Assembly: GCA_028713125.1 (NCBI GenBank)
Contig: JAQTOU010000003.1
Coordinates: forward strand, 328,703 to 392,702
Reading direction: 5' to 3'
DNA from: Elusimicrobiales bacterium
Lineage (GTDB): Bacteria; Elusimicrobiota; Elusimicrobia; Elusimicrobiales; UBA9959
DNA: 64,000 bases
In this document: positions 34,946-42,575 of the stretch, one piece after another
Numbering within the stretch: position 1 is the stretch's first letter
Layout of the letters: each line of letters opens with the position of its first letter
Translations under genes and position numbers: made by a program
Notes under the pieces: model-generated
What the model was told of the DNA's origin: nothing
Databases searched by the model: none
What the model saw: only the letters and a program-made list of their open reading frames with translations

Positions 34946-36277
34946 CTACGGCCGGCCGACGGACTTGTAGCTCCAGCCCATTTCGCGCATCTTCGCGGGG
35001 TCGTACAGGTTGCGGCCGTCCACCATGATCGGGTGCTTCAGGACGCCCTGCAGCTTGTTCTGGTCGAGCTTGGCGAATTCCTTCCACTCCGTCACCAGGC
35101 AGACGCAGTCCGCGTCTTTCGCGCAGTCGTAGGCGTCCTTGGCGAAATAGATCCCCTTGATGCACTTCTTCGCGTTCTCCTGCGAAACGGGGTCGTAGGC
35201 GCGCACTTTGGCGCCCCGCTTCAAAAGCTCGCGGATGATGTCGATGGAGGGCGCGAAGCGCATGTCGTCGGTCTCCGGCTTGAAGGCCAGGCCCAGCAGC
35301 GCCACGGTCTTGCCCTCGATGTTCCAAAGCTCCTCTTCGATCTTCTTGAGCAGCCACATCTTCTGGCTCTCGTTGATGTCTTTTACCGATTTAAGCAGCG
35401 CGAAGTCGTAGCCCACCTGCGAGCTCAGCCAGTAGAAAGCTTCCAGGTCCTTGGGGAAGCAGAAGCCGCCGAAGCCGATGCCGGCTTTCAGGAAGGAAGC
35501 GCCGATCCGCTTGTCGAGCCCCATGCCGCGGGCCACGTCCTCGACATTGGCTCCGGTCCTCTCGCAGACGTTCGCCACGGCGTTGATGAAAGAGATCTTG
35601 GTGGACAGGAAAGAGTTCGAGGCGTGCTTGATGAGCTCGGCGCTCTTTACGCTGGTCACCACTATCGGCGCGCCCTTCATAGGCTTGTAGACGCGGCGCA
35701 TCAGCGCTTCGGCTTCTTTGGACGAGACGCCTACTACGACGCGGTCCGGCTCCAGGAAGTCCCACACCGCGGTGCCTTCGCGCAGGAACTCGGGGTTGGA
35801 GGCCACGTCGAAGGGCAGGTTCTTCTTGTTATGGCGTTTCACCGTCTTGATGATCCAGTCGCAGGTGGCCACGGGTACGGTGGACTTCTCCACTATCACC
35901 GTGTAGTCGGTCATGTTCCTGGCCACTTCCTCGGAAACTTTTTCTATCGCGCTCAGGTCGGCGGAACCGTCCTCGCGGGGCGGCGTGCCCACGGCGATGA
36001 ACACGGCTTCGGCGCGGTGGCCGCCGTGGTGCATCCCGTCCTTTATGGAATTGGCGAAGTGCAGGCGCCCGGCCTTCACGTTCTTTTTGACGACGCGCTC
36101 CAGGTCGTCCTCGTAGATAGGCATCACGCCTTTCTCGAGCATCTTGATCTTGGCGGGGTCGCTGTCCACGCAGACCACGCGGTGGCCGACCTCGGCGAGG
36201 CAGGCCCCGCTGACCAGGCCGACGTAGCCCGCGCCGACGATGCAGATATTTACTTTTTCGTTCTTGGTTTTTTTCAT
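34946..36277 (-). CDS. ugd: UDP-glucose 6-dehydrogenase
   Basis: A 443-residue enzyme that oxidises UDP-glucose to UDP-glucuronate with NAD. Motifs: NICIVGAGYVGLVSGACLAEVGH (NAD fold), VDSDPAKI, STVPV, NPEFLREG, ELIKHASNSFLSTKISFINA, the catalytic Cys in GFGGFCFPKDLEAF, and LLGLAFKPETDDMRFAPS. GGAG precedes the ATG, and the upstream membrane-protein gene ends only 13 bp away. With uxs it gives a two-step route to UDP-xylose. Confidence 0.96.
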   Translation of the reverse strand: MKKTKNEKVNICIVGAGYVGLVSGACLAEVGHRVVCVDSDPAKIKMLEKGVMPIYEDDLERVVKKNVKAGRLHFANSIKDGMHHGGHRAEAVFIAVGTPPREDGSADLSAIEKVSEEVARNMTDYTVIVEKSTVPVATCDWIIKTVKRHNKKNLPFDVASNPEFLREGTAVWDFLEPDRVVVGVSSKEAEALMRRVYKPMKGAPIVVTSVKSAELIKHASNSFLSTKISFINAVANVCERTGANVEDVARGMGLDKRIGASFLKAGIGFGGFCFPKDLEAFYWLSSQVGYDFALLKSVKDINESQKMWLLKKIEEELWNIEGKTVALLGLAFKPETDDMRFAPSIDIIRELLKRGAKVRAYDPVSQENAKKCIKGIYFAKDAYDCAKDADCVCLVTEWKEFAKLDQNKLQGVLKHPIMVDGRNLYDPAKMREMGWSYKSVGRP

Positions 36278-36290
36278 GATGTAGCTCCGG

Positions 36291-37805
36291 TTATTTTATC
36301 TCGCTGCCCTTTTCCGGCTTGAGCTCATGCGCTTTGATCAGCTCGTGGGCGCGCCGTTTCTCCGACTTCCCTATGAAATAGATAGCCAGGAACATCAGGA
36401 CGAGGCCTATCCAGTCCTCTGTCTTGGGCGGCTTCTGGTCCTTTATAAGCCACCAGACCATTATGGTGGCGCCCGTGCCGGCGACCAGCGAGGTGAGGCG
36501 GTTGACCAGACCGGCGAAGGTGGCGGTGCGGCCCTTGAACATGAACAGGAACACCGAGAAGAAGGCCGCCATGCCGAAAGGTACACCGGAACCGAGCGCG
36601 AGCAGCCATTTCGGGGTGGGATTCTTGGCCGCGTCCGAGAACTGGTAGGCGAAAGTCTTCTTTACGGCGCTGACGGGCTTGTCCAGGCTGGCGGCAACTT
36701 CCTTCAGTTCCTCCGGCTTGGACTTGGGGTCGTCCAGCAGGGCCGCTGCGGAGGCCAGCGCCGCCCCGGTGGTTTCGCGCTGCGCCGGGGAGAACTTGGA
36801 AGCGTCGGAGAGCAGCAGGTCCTTGGCCCGTCGCGCCGAGCCGGCTAGGACTTCGCATTCAGGGGTCGAGCGGTATCTGTCCAGGCGCGCGGCTTCCGAC
36901 TTCCTCTGCGCGGCCTGGCTGGCCGGCGCGGCGGCCTGCGCCGGAGTGCTTTCGTCCGGCAGGAGGGGGAGCTGCGGCATGGCGGCGGGCCTGTTCATAA
37001 CCTGGAAGAAGATGAAGCCGGCCAGGAGCAGGGCGGTGGTGCTGGATATCTGCTCCACCGCGAAGAAGCCCTTGGTGTCGTAGACCGCGCCGGGCTTCCG
37101 GGTGTTCTTATAGTAGTTCATTATATAGATGCGGATGGTGTAGGCGACCAGGTAGAAAGTCAGGATGGTCATCGCCGCGGAGTTGCCGAGGAAGTCGAAA
37201 CTGCTCTTGTCGAAGACGAACAGCTGGCCGAAGAAGGCGGCGTAGTTGCCGGTGGCCTGGACCATCGCGGCGGCGCCTTTGAAGTTCAGCATCTGCAGCG
37301 CCACGGCGCAGAGAGCGATGACCACGGCGACGTTCTCTTCCCAGTAAACTTTTTTCTTCAATATGCCCTGGCGGATCTGCGCCTCGTCGATAAGGCGGCT
37401 GATCACGATGATGCTGGCCCGCATGATGATCATGGCCACCATGACGGAGATGGGCAGGGTGTACATCAGCGTGGTGGTGGGGATGACGATGCCGGTGCAG
37501 ATGCCGGAGGGTATGATGTAGAAGAACTCGCGGGGCATATTCATGCCCAGGAACTTTATTTTATCGGTGGAGTGGAATTTATACCAGCCCCAGATGATGA
37601 CCACGGCGTTGCAGATCAGCATCCCGGCGATGGTATTGTAGAAGGTATATTGTATGCCGCCGACGCCAAGGACTTTTTCGAAATATTTGGCCAGGAAGCC
37701 GGTGATCACGTAGAGGAAGAAATAGCTGAAGGAAAGCTGCAGCAGCCTTTCAGTCGTTCCTTCGTGGGTTTTTTGGGTAAATACGGTTTTAAGAGTTTTT
37801 ATCAT
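36291..37805 (-). CDS. Polytopic membrane protein, DMT/EamA-like, unknown function
   Basis: A 504-residue protein with about nine to ten hydrophobic segments. The first half (SYFFLYVITGFLAKYF, TFYNTIAGMLICNAVVIIWGWY, PTTTLMYTLPISVMVAMIIMRASIIVISRLIDE) resembles drug/metabolite or nucleotide-sugar transporter folds. A charged ~110-residue cytoplasmic insert rich in Ala, Ser and Lys (residues ~285-395) separates it from the last segments (WLLALGSGVPFGMAAFFSVFLFMF, LVLMFLAIYFIG). It is probably the first gene of the ugd-uxs operon. A nucleotide-sugar or glycan transporter is a reasonable guess, not shown. Confidence 0.65.
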   Translation of the reverse strand: MIKTLKTVFTQKTHEGTTERLLQLSFSYFFLYVITGFLAKYFEKVLGVGGIQYTFYNTIAGMLICNAVVIIWGWYKFHSTDKIKFLGMNMPREFFYIIPSGICTGIVIPTTTLMYTLPISVMVAMIIMRASIIVISRLIDEAQIRQGILKKKVYWEENVAVVIALCAVALQMLNFKGAAAMVQATGNYAAFFGQLFVFDKSSFDFLGNSAAMTILTFYLVAYTIRIYIMNYYKNTRKPGAVYDTKGFFAVEQISSTTALLLAGFIFFQVMNRPAAMPQLPLLPDESTPAQAAAPASQAAQRKSEAARLDRYRSTPECEVLAGSARRAKDLLLSDASKFSPAQRETTGAALASAAALLDDPKSKPEELKEVAASLDKPVSAVKKTFAYQFSDAAKNPTPKWLLALGSGVPFGMAAFFSVFLFMFKGRTATFAGLVNRLTSLVAGTGATIMVWWLIKDQKPPKTEDWIGLVLMFLAIYFIGKSEKRRAHELIKAHELKPEKGSEIK

Positions 37806-37858
37806 AATTTCAATTCAAGCCCGGGCACGATTTCCTTTTATATTATCATAAATAATAA

Positions 37859-37883
37859 GGGCCGCCTGCAAATCAGGCGGCCC
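37859..37883 (-). terminator. Probable terminator after the receiver gene at 37905-38321
   Basis: Ten-base arms GGGCCGCCTG / CAGGCGGCCC, followed on the minus strand by TTATTATTT. Confidence 0.65.
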
Positions 37884-37904
37884 GGGGATCCGGCTTCGGC
37901 CGGG

Positions 37905-38321
37905 TCAGTGCTTCGGGGCGCGTTTGCGCGAGAGTTCGGCGGCCTTCTTTATCTTGCCGACCAGCGCGTCCAGTTCAAAGGGTTTTACCAGGTAGTCCAT
38001 GGCGCCGAAGAGCAGAGCGTCGTTGAGGGTGGCGGCGTCGTTCAGGCCGCTTACGGCTATTATGGGGATATGGGCCGCGGCGTCGTGAGTGCGGATGTCC
38101 CCCATGAGGCTGATGCCGTCCACGCCGGGCATCATGATGTCCATGAGGATGACGTCGGGCATCTCTTCAGGCTTGGCGGCGGCGAAGAAGTCCCTGGCTT
38201 TCTTGGGGTCGACGAAGGTGCGCACCTCGCAGCCGGCCGTGGCGAGCCCCGTCTCGTAGATCTCGAGTATGGTTTCGTCGTCGTCGACCGCGGTCACTTT
38301 TATCCTGGGTTCTTCTGCCAT
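37905..38321 (-). CDS. Stand-alone receiver (CheY-like) protein
   Basis: A 138-residue single receiver: VTAVDDDETILEIYETGL, phospho-acceptor Asp in VILMDIMMPGVDG, and Lys in YLVKPFELDALVGKIKKA. There is no output domain. The short basic tail (SRKRAPKH) is unusual. It is transcribed alone, with no clear Shine-Dalgarno. It could take phosphate from the orphan kinases at 24.8-30.1 kb. Confidence 0.9.
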   Translation of the reverse strand: MAEEPRIKVTAVDDDETILEIYETGLATAGCEVRTFVDPKKARDFFAAAKPEEMPDVILMDIMMPGVDGISLMGDIRTHDAAAHIPIIAVSGLNDAATLNDALLFGAMDYLVKPFELDALVGKIKKAAELSRKRAPKH

Positions 38322-38392
38322 AGGTTTATTCTAACAAAAATACCGGTGTTTTTCCCGCCCCGCGCTTCGGCAGCGGCCGGGAGAGGCCGGGG

Positions 38393-39217
38393 CTATCGGC
38401 CGGCTTTTTCCGCGGCGGCCGGCTTTTTGGCGCCCTTCTTCTGGGCCGGCGCGGCCTGGGGCGCCTCTTTCCTGTCGGTTTCAAGCAGCTGGCACTTGAA
38501 AGTCCCGCGCGTGCTGGGCACGTAAAAAAGGGTCCTGAGGCCGTAAAGGCGGCGGCTGGAGATGAATTCCTGCAGTTCCTTAAGCTCCGCGGCCGTTTCG
38601 ATTGGGATCAGGCGGTGAGGTTCTTTTACGGCGGCCATCAGCGGCTTTATCGTCCGCAGGTCCTCGGTCTCTATGTTCTTCACTTCCCCGTCCACTTCCA
38701 CTTTTCCCCTGAAAGCGTCGAGCGCTTCGCCTTCCACCGTTTCGGCCCGCAGGAAAGAAAGGACTTTTTTTTCCTGCGGAAGAACGGACACGGCTTTCTT
38801 CACCTCGTTGAAGGCGTAGGAGAAGGCTTCGCCGAAATTATTGAGCGGGGCGACGGTGCGGGTGAGCTCGCCGCTGATATAGGCGGAGATCTTGAGCATG
38901 TCGCCGCGGTAGAAGACCATCTTGCTCTGCTTTACGTTCTGGGAGTTGATGATCTCGGAATTCTCGATCTCGCGGAAGAAATCTTTTACTAATTGCGGCT
39001 TTATGCTGCCGCGCCGGGTTATGACGCTTTTAGAGGTTTCTTCGCGCAGGATAGCCTGGCCGTCCTGGGCTACCTCCAGGTAATATTCCTGGCCGGTCTT
39101 TATGGCGGAAACCGTCATCCAGGCGGCCTTCGAACGCGCGCCCTGGCTGTAAGGCCTGAAGGCGGTCAGCGCGGCGGCGGAGGCGGCGAGCGCCGCCAGC
39201 AGCAGGAGCTTTTTCAT
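38393..39217 (-). CDS. Exported protein of unknown function in the DsbA-MauE operon
   Basis: A 274-residue protein with signal peptide MKKLLLLAALAASAAALTAF. The body is beta/alpha mixed (QEYYLEVAQDGQAILREETSKSVITRRGSIKPQLVKDFFREIENSEII, DFYRGDMLKISAYISGELTR-like) and ends in a low-complexity basic Ala/Lys/Pro tail (APAQKKGAKKPAAAEKAGR). The start overlaps the stop of the MauE-like gene by 4 bp, so it belongs to that operon. The single cysteine near the end argues against a disulfide substrate. No family recognised. Confidence 0.6.
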   Translation of the reverse strand: MKKLLLLAALAASAAALTAFRPYSQGARSKAAWMTVSAIKTGQEYYLEVAQDGQAILREETSKSVITRRGSIKPQLVKDFFREIENSEIINSQNVKQSKMVFYRGDMLKISAYISGELTRTVAPLNNFGEAFSYAFNEVKKAVSVLPQEKKVLSFLRAETVEGEALDAFRGKVEVDGEVKNIETEDLRTIKPLMAAVKEPHRLIPIETAAELKELQEFISSRRLYGLRTLFYVPSTRGTFKCQLLETDRKEAPQAAPAQKKGAKKPAAAEKAGR

Positions 39218-39672
39218 AGGGTTTCAGCCGCCTTGTCCGCGGACCAGGCGGAGCCGTATTTGAAGGCCGCCCAGGACAGCGCCAGGAAGACCAAATTCTG
39301 CGTGAATTCGCGGGCGATGGAGTTGCCGCCGCCGCTGCCGAAGCAGCCGCAGGAGGTGATAGGCAGGCCGCGGAGCCAGGCCTGGGCCAGCATCGCCTCG
39401 AAGCCGAGCAGCATGAGCCCGGAGAGGACGGCGTTGAGGCGCGTGAAAACGCCGGCGGCCAGAAGCAGGCCGGTCCAAAGCTCTATCCAGGGCATGACAT
39501 AGGCCGTCCAGAGCGAGAGTTGGGCGTTCAGGACGCGGTAGGTTTCTATGGCGTAGCCGAATTCCTCCACCGGGGCGAGGGCTTTCATCAGCCCGGCGTA
39601 GATGAGCACGCCGCCGACCGTGAGCCGCGCAAGGAGCCCCAATATATCCGCGGTTTCAGTTTTGCCGTTCAT
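39214..39672 (-). CDS. MauE/DoxX-family membrane protein
   Basis: A 152-residue protein with four hydrophobic segments (LARLTVGGVLIYAGLMKAL, WTAYVMPWIELWTGLLLAAGV, VLSGLMLLGFEAMLAQAWL, FTQNLVFLALSWAAFKYG). Between the third and fourth lies TSCGCFGSGGGNS, a CxC motif typical of MauE-type proteins thought to move electrons to or from periplasmic thiol oxidoreductases. It overlaps the DsbA-like gene upstream and the exported-protein gene downstream by 4 bp each. It probably recycles the DsbA-like protein. Confidence 0.85.
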   Translation of the reverse strand: MNGKTETADILGLLARLTVGGVLIYAGLMKALAPVEEFGYAIETYRVLNAQLSLWTAYVMPWIELWTGLLLAAGVFTRLNAVLSGLMLLGFEAMLAQAWLRGLPITSCGCFGSGGGNSIAREFTQNLVFLALSWAAFKYGSAWSADKAAETL

Positions 39673-40307
39673 GGTTTTGCCGCCCTGAGGATATTATCGA
39701 ACTTCCTGGCCTGGTCCACCAGCTGGCCGCCGCCCACGGCGCGCCTGCCGTTAATGAAGAAGGTGGGGGTCGCGTTCACACCCTTCAGGTCGCCCTCGGC
39801 TATATCCAGTTTCAGGCGCTTGAGGGTTTCAGGCGAGTCGGCGCAGGCAACTATTTTGGGCCAGTCCAGCTTCAGCTGGACGGCGTAAGCTTCGAACTCC
39901 TTCGGTTTTTCCTTGGCCTGGGCCCATTTCTCCTGGTTTTCGAACAACAGGTCCGCGTATTCCTTGAACTTGCCCTGCTCTCCGGCGCAGTCGGCGTAGG
40001 CCGCGGCGTGGAACGACCAGGGGTGGATATCCATCAGGGGGTAATGCTTGAAGCTTACTCGCAGGCCGGGTCCGTAGATCTTCATCATTTCGTCTATCTT
40101 CCCGGCGGCGTGGCGGCAGGCGGGGCAGGCGAAGTCGGTGTACTCATAGATCTGCACGGGGGCGGTTTTGGGCCCGAAGGTTCGGAAATCCGGGGAGGGC
40201 CGCTCGGGGCCTATATTGAACTGGCGGGCCAGCAGCACCGCTACGGTGGAGATAAAAACTGTCATTGCGGCCAAAGCGAGCAGGCGCGCGTTTTTGCGGT
40301 CTATCAT
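39669..40307 (-). CDS. Membrane-anchored DsbA-like thiol oxidoreductase (thioredoxin_4)
   Basis: A 212-residue protein anchored by one N-terminal helix (LLALAAMTVFISTVAVLLA). The thioredoxin fold has the redox pair in DFACPACRHAAGK (CPAC), a helical insert, and the cis-Pro loop in NATPTFFINGRRAVGG. It belongs to the DsbA/BdbD/ScsC-type family that forms or isomerises disulfides outside the inner membrane. The coupled MauE-like gene is the likely electron partner. No DsbB or VKOR is nearby. Confidence 0.88.
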   Translation of the reverse strand: MIDRKNARLLALAAMTVFISTVAVLLARQFNIGPERPSPDFRTFGPKTAPVQIYEYTDFACPACRHAAGKIDEMMKIYGPGLRVSFKHYPLMDIHPWSFHAAAYADCAGEQGKFKEYADLLFENQEKWAQAKEKPKEFEAYAVQLKLDWPKIVACADSPETLKRLKLDIAEGDLKGVNATPTFFINGRRAVGGGQLVDQARKFDNILRAAKP

Positions 40308-40340
40308 ATAAGAATTATACAGTAAGTCCCTCGTGGAAAT

Positions 40341-40577
40341 CTATTTTTTTATTTCCGGCGAGATGATCTTCACTATTTTGGCGGGGGAGGTGGCGCCTTT
40401 TATCAGCATTATTTTTTTTGCGTCTATGCCGAGCACGACCGAGAGCTGGCGCAGGGCGGAGGCGTTGGCCAGGCCGCGCTCCGCCGGGGACTTCGTCCAG
40501 ATCTCGTAAGCGTCGGGGGCCTTTTTAAAGACCTTGTCCCGCCTGGAGTCGGGGTGTACTTTGAGCTTTATGAACAT
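40341..40577 (-). CDS. DUF167/YggU-family protein
   Basis: A 78-residue protein. The ATG at 40577 opens MFIKLKVHPDSRRDKVFKKAPDAYEIWTKSPAERGLANASALRQLS, the usual start of this family; conserved features are the VHP..R pattern, PAERGLAN and a C-terminal IVKIISPE strand. A longer upstream reading runs through repeats and the gpmI end and is not credible. No Shine-Dalgarno is visible, and a heptamer repeat tract lies immediately upstream. Function of the family is unknown. Confidence 0.8.
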   Translation of the reverse strand: MFIKLKVHPDSRRDKVFKKAPDAYEIWTKSPAERGLANASALRQLSVVLGIDAKKIMLIKGATSPAKIVKIISPEIKK

Positions 40578-40579
40578 AA

Positions 40580-40607
40580 ATAAATCGAGGATCGAAAGTC
40601 GGAAATC
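40580..40607. repeat. Short heptamer tract (four units)
   Basis: ATAAATC, GAGGATC, GAAAGTC and GGAAATC on the + strand, which is the complement register of the GAYTYYY units at 34869-34945. It sits between gpmI and the DUF167 gene. Confidence 0.6.
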
Positions 40608-40654
40608 GAAACCGGCGGTCTGCGGAAGAGATTTCTCTCTGTGATCTTCGATCG

Positions 40655-42208
40655 TTACGCTATCAGCGATTTTGACGTCATGTCTTTGGGCTGCTCCAGG
40701 CCCATCACCTGCAGGACCGTGGGGGCGATGTCCGACAGTATGCCGTGGGGGCGCAGCTTCACTGTATCCGCGTCCTTCGCTATATAAATGAATTCCACCG
40801 GGTTGGTGGTGTGGGAGGTTTTTGGCATGTTTATCTTGTAGTCCCACATCTCCTCGGCGTTCCCGTGGTCGGAGCTGACCATGACGGTGTAGTTGTGCTT
40901 CAGCGCCGCGGCCACAAGCAGCTCTACGCTGGAGTCTGTCACTTCCACGGCTTTCACCGTGGCGGGGTAGATGCCGGTGTGGCCCACCATGTCGCAGTTG
41001 GCGAAGTTGACGACTATGAAGTCGTATTTTTCGGAGGTAATTTCCTTGACCGCGCGCTCACGGACCTGGGGGGCGTTCATCTCGGGATGCTCGCCGAAGC
41101 TGGAGGGGTCCCAAGTCCCTTTTATCTCCACCTGGTCCTCGTCCTTGTAGGGTTCGGTCCGCTTGCCGTTGAAGAAGGAGGTGACGTGCTTGAACTTCTG
41201 GGTCTCGGCGAGGCGCAGCTGCTTGAGGCCTCGTTCGGAGATGATCTGGCCCAGCAGATTGTCCATTCCGCCGCCCTCGTCCATAGGGGGAAGGGCGCTG
41301 AATTTGAACTCGTCGTAATAGCGGGTCAGGCCGCAATAAACCACGTCCGGTCTCACCCAGCGCTTGCCGGGATAGCTGTCCTCTACGAAGGCCTTGGTCA
41401 GTTCTATGGCGCGGTCCTGGCGGAAGTTGAAGTGGATCACCGAGTCGCCGTCCTGCATGCCGGCGTAATCGCCGATGATGGTGGGGGGGATGTACTCGTC
41501 GACGATGGGGAGGCCGTTGGGATTGGTGAGGCTGGCGTAAGCGTCGTTGATGGCGGCTTCCGCGGTTTCTGCCCTGGCGCCCGCGGCTTTGGTGATGGCA
41601 TTATAGGTCCGGTCCACGAGCTCCCATTTTTCGCCCCGGTCCATGGCGTAGTAGCGGCCCATTATGGTCGCGACCGAGGCTATTTCGACTTCTTTTATGA
41701 CCTCTTCCAGCATTTTGAGGAAAGAGAGAGCGCTGCGCGGGGGCGTGTCGCGGCCGTCGGCGAAGAAGTGGATGTAGACTTTTTTTATGCCGCGCTTTTT
41801 GGCTTCGCGCATAATGGCGTACATATGGTCCTGGTGGGCGTGCACGCCTTCGTCCTGGACGAGCCCCATCAGGTGCAGGGCGCTGCCTTTGGCGACGCAG
41901 TTGTCGAGGGCGGCTTTAAGGGCCGGCCGGCCGAAGAAGGTCCCGTCCTCTATCATATCCATGATGCGCTTGAGTTCCTGTATGACGATGCGCCCGGCGC
42001 CCATATTGAGGTGGCCGACTTCGGAGGAGCCCTGGTAGCCTTTGGGAAGGCCGACGGATTCGCCGGCGGGTTCGAGGACCGTGTTCGGGTATTGCTGCAG
42101 ATAGCGCTTCATGTTGGGCGTCTTCGCGTTGCGCACGGCGTTGAACTTGTCGGGCCTGTACATCCCCCAACCGTCCCTGACGATAAGAAGAACTTTTTTG
42201 TTGGCCAT
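40655..42208 (-). CDS. gpmI: 2,3-bisphosphoglycerate-independent phosphoglycerate mutase
   Basis: A 517-residue cytoplasmic glycolytic enzyme that interconverts 3- and 2-phosphoglycerate using two manganese ions. The N-terminus carries the metal Asp12 (IVRDGWG) and the phospho-acceptor Ser62 in GSSEVGHLNMGAGR. Later blocks include HFFADGRDTPP, GRYYAMDRGEKWELVDRTY, FNFRQDRAIELT and the second metal site NFANCDMVGHTG and SSDHGNAEEM. Length is normal. Copy C of the 105-bp repeat lies in its upstream region. Confidence 0.97.
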   Translation of the reverse strand: MANKKVLLIVRDGWGMYRPDKFNAVRNAKTPNMKRYLQQYPNTVLEPAGESVGLPKGYQGSSEVGHLNMGAGRIVIQELKRIMDMIEDGTFFGRPALKAALDNCVAKGSALHLMGLVQDEGVHAHQDHMYAIMREAKKRGIKKVYIHFFADGRDTPPRSALSFLKMLEEVIKEVEIASVATIMGRYYAMDRGEKWELVDRTYNAITKAAGARAETAEAAINDAYASLTNPNGLPIVDEYIPPTIIGDYAGMQDGDSVIHFNFRQDRAIELTKAFVEDSYPGKRWVRPDVVYCGLTRYYDEFKFSALPPMDEGGGMDNLLGQIISERGLKQLRLAETQKFKHVTSFFNGKRTEPYKDEDQVEIKGTWDPSSFGEHPEMNAPQVRERAVKEITSEKYDFIVVNFANCDMVGHTGIYPATVKAVEVTDSSVELLVAAALKHNYTVMVSSDHGNAEEMWDYKINMPKTSHTTNPVEFIYIAKDADTVKLRPHGILSDIAPTVLQVMGLEQPKDMTSKSLIA

Positions 42209-42575
42209 ATCATTGTCCTCAGGCTGAAGTATCGGTTGAAAAATCGGTGAGACTGCTTCCTATATTTTATGAAATATGGGAGGCTTTGGGTAAAGACCGC
42301 GTGTGGAGCGAAGCGACACAATTCAACTGTATCCAGCAGGATGCGAAGTCGGGGCCTACCGCGAGGGCCGGAACGCAAAACACGTTCGGCCACACCGTGG
42401 CCTCACTCGGTATTCGCCCGCCGGGCTATGCAACCGGCGGGCTCAACGACGGTTTTGCTAACCCGGCCCCCGCGGTCTCCCCTCCGGGAGCTGCTTCCAG
42501 ATTGACATTGTTGGTTATGTCTGCAAGAATATGACAGTAAGGCGGACCTGTACAGGCAAAGGGACGGGAATAAAC
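42209..42575. other. Divergent intergenic region between gpmI and the cyclase gene
   Basis: This 367-bp gap contains copy C of the 105-bp repeat and, closer to gpmI, an imperfect inverted repeat at 42259-42280 (CCTATATTT, 4-nt gap, AAATATGGG) that could be an operator. A short GTGT/ACAC stem lies near 42300-42320. No coding potential. Confidence 0.5.
42358..42476. repeat. 105-bp multi-hairpin repeat, copy C (core 42365-42469)
   Basis: The core is identical to copy A. The outer stem is extended by local sequence: 42358-42371 pairs with 42463-42476 at 13 of 14 positions. The added bases (ACCGCGA) differ from those at the other two sites. Confidence 0.9.

Noticed and set aside
35033..36322. Long + strand frame across ugd
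   Set aside because: It is the mirror of the well-supported ugd gene and has no domain.
40341..40847. A 168-residue version of the DUF167 gene with an upstream start
   Set aside because: The extra N-terminus would be translated from the heptamer tract and the antisense-free end of gpmI; family similarity begins at the ATG at 40577.
40745..42250. Long + strand frame across gpmI
   Set aside because: gpmI is complete on the minus strand; the other frame is a GC shadow.
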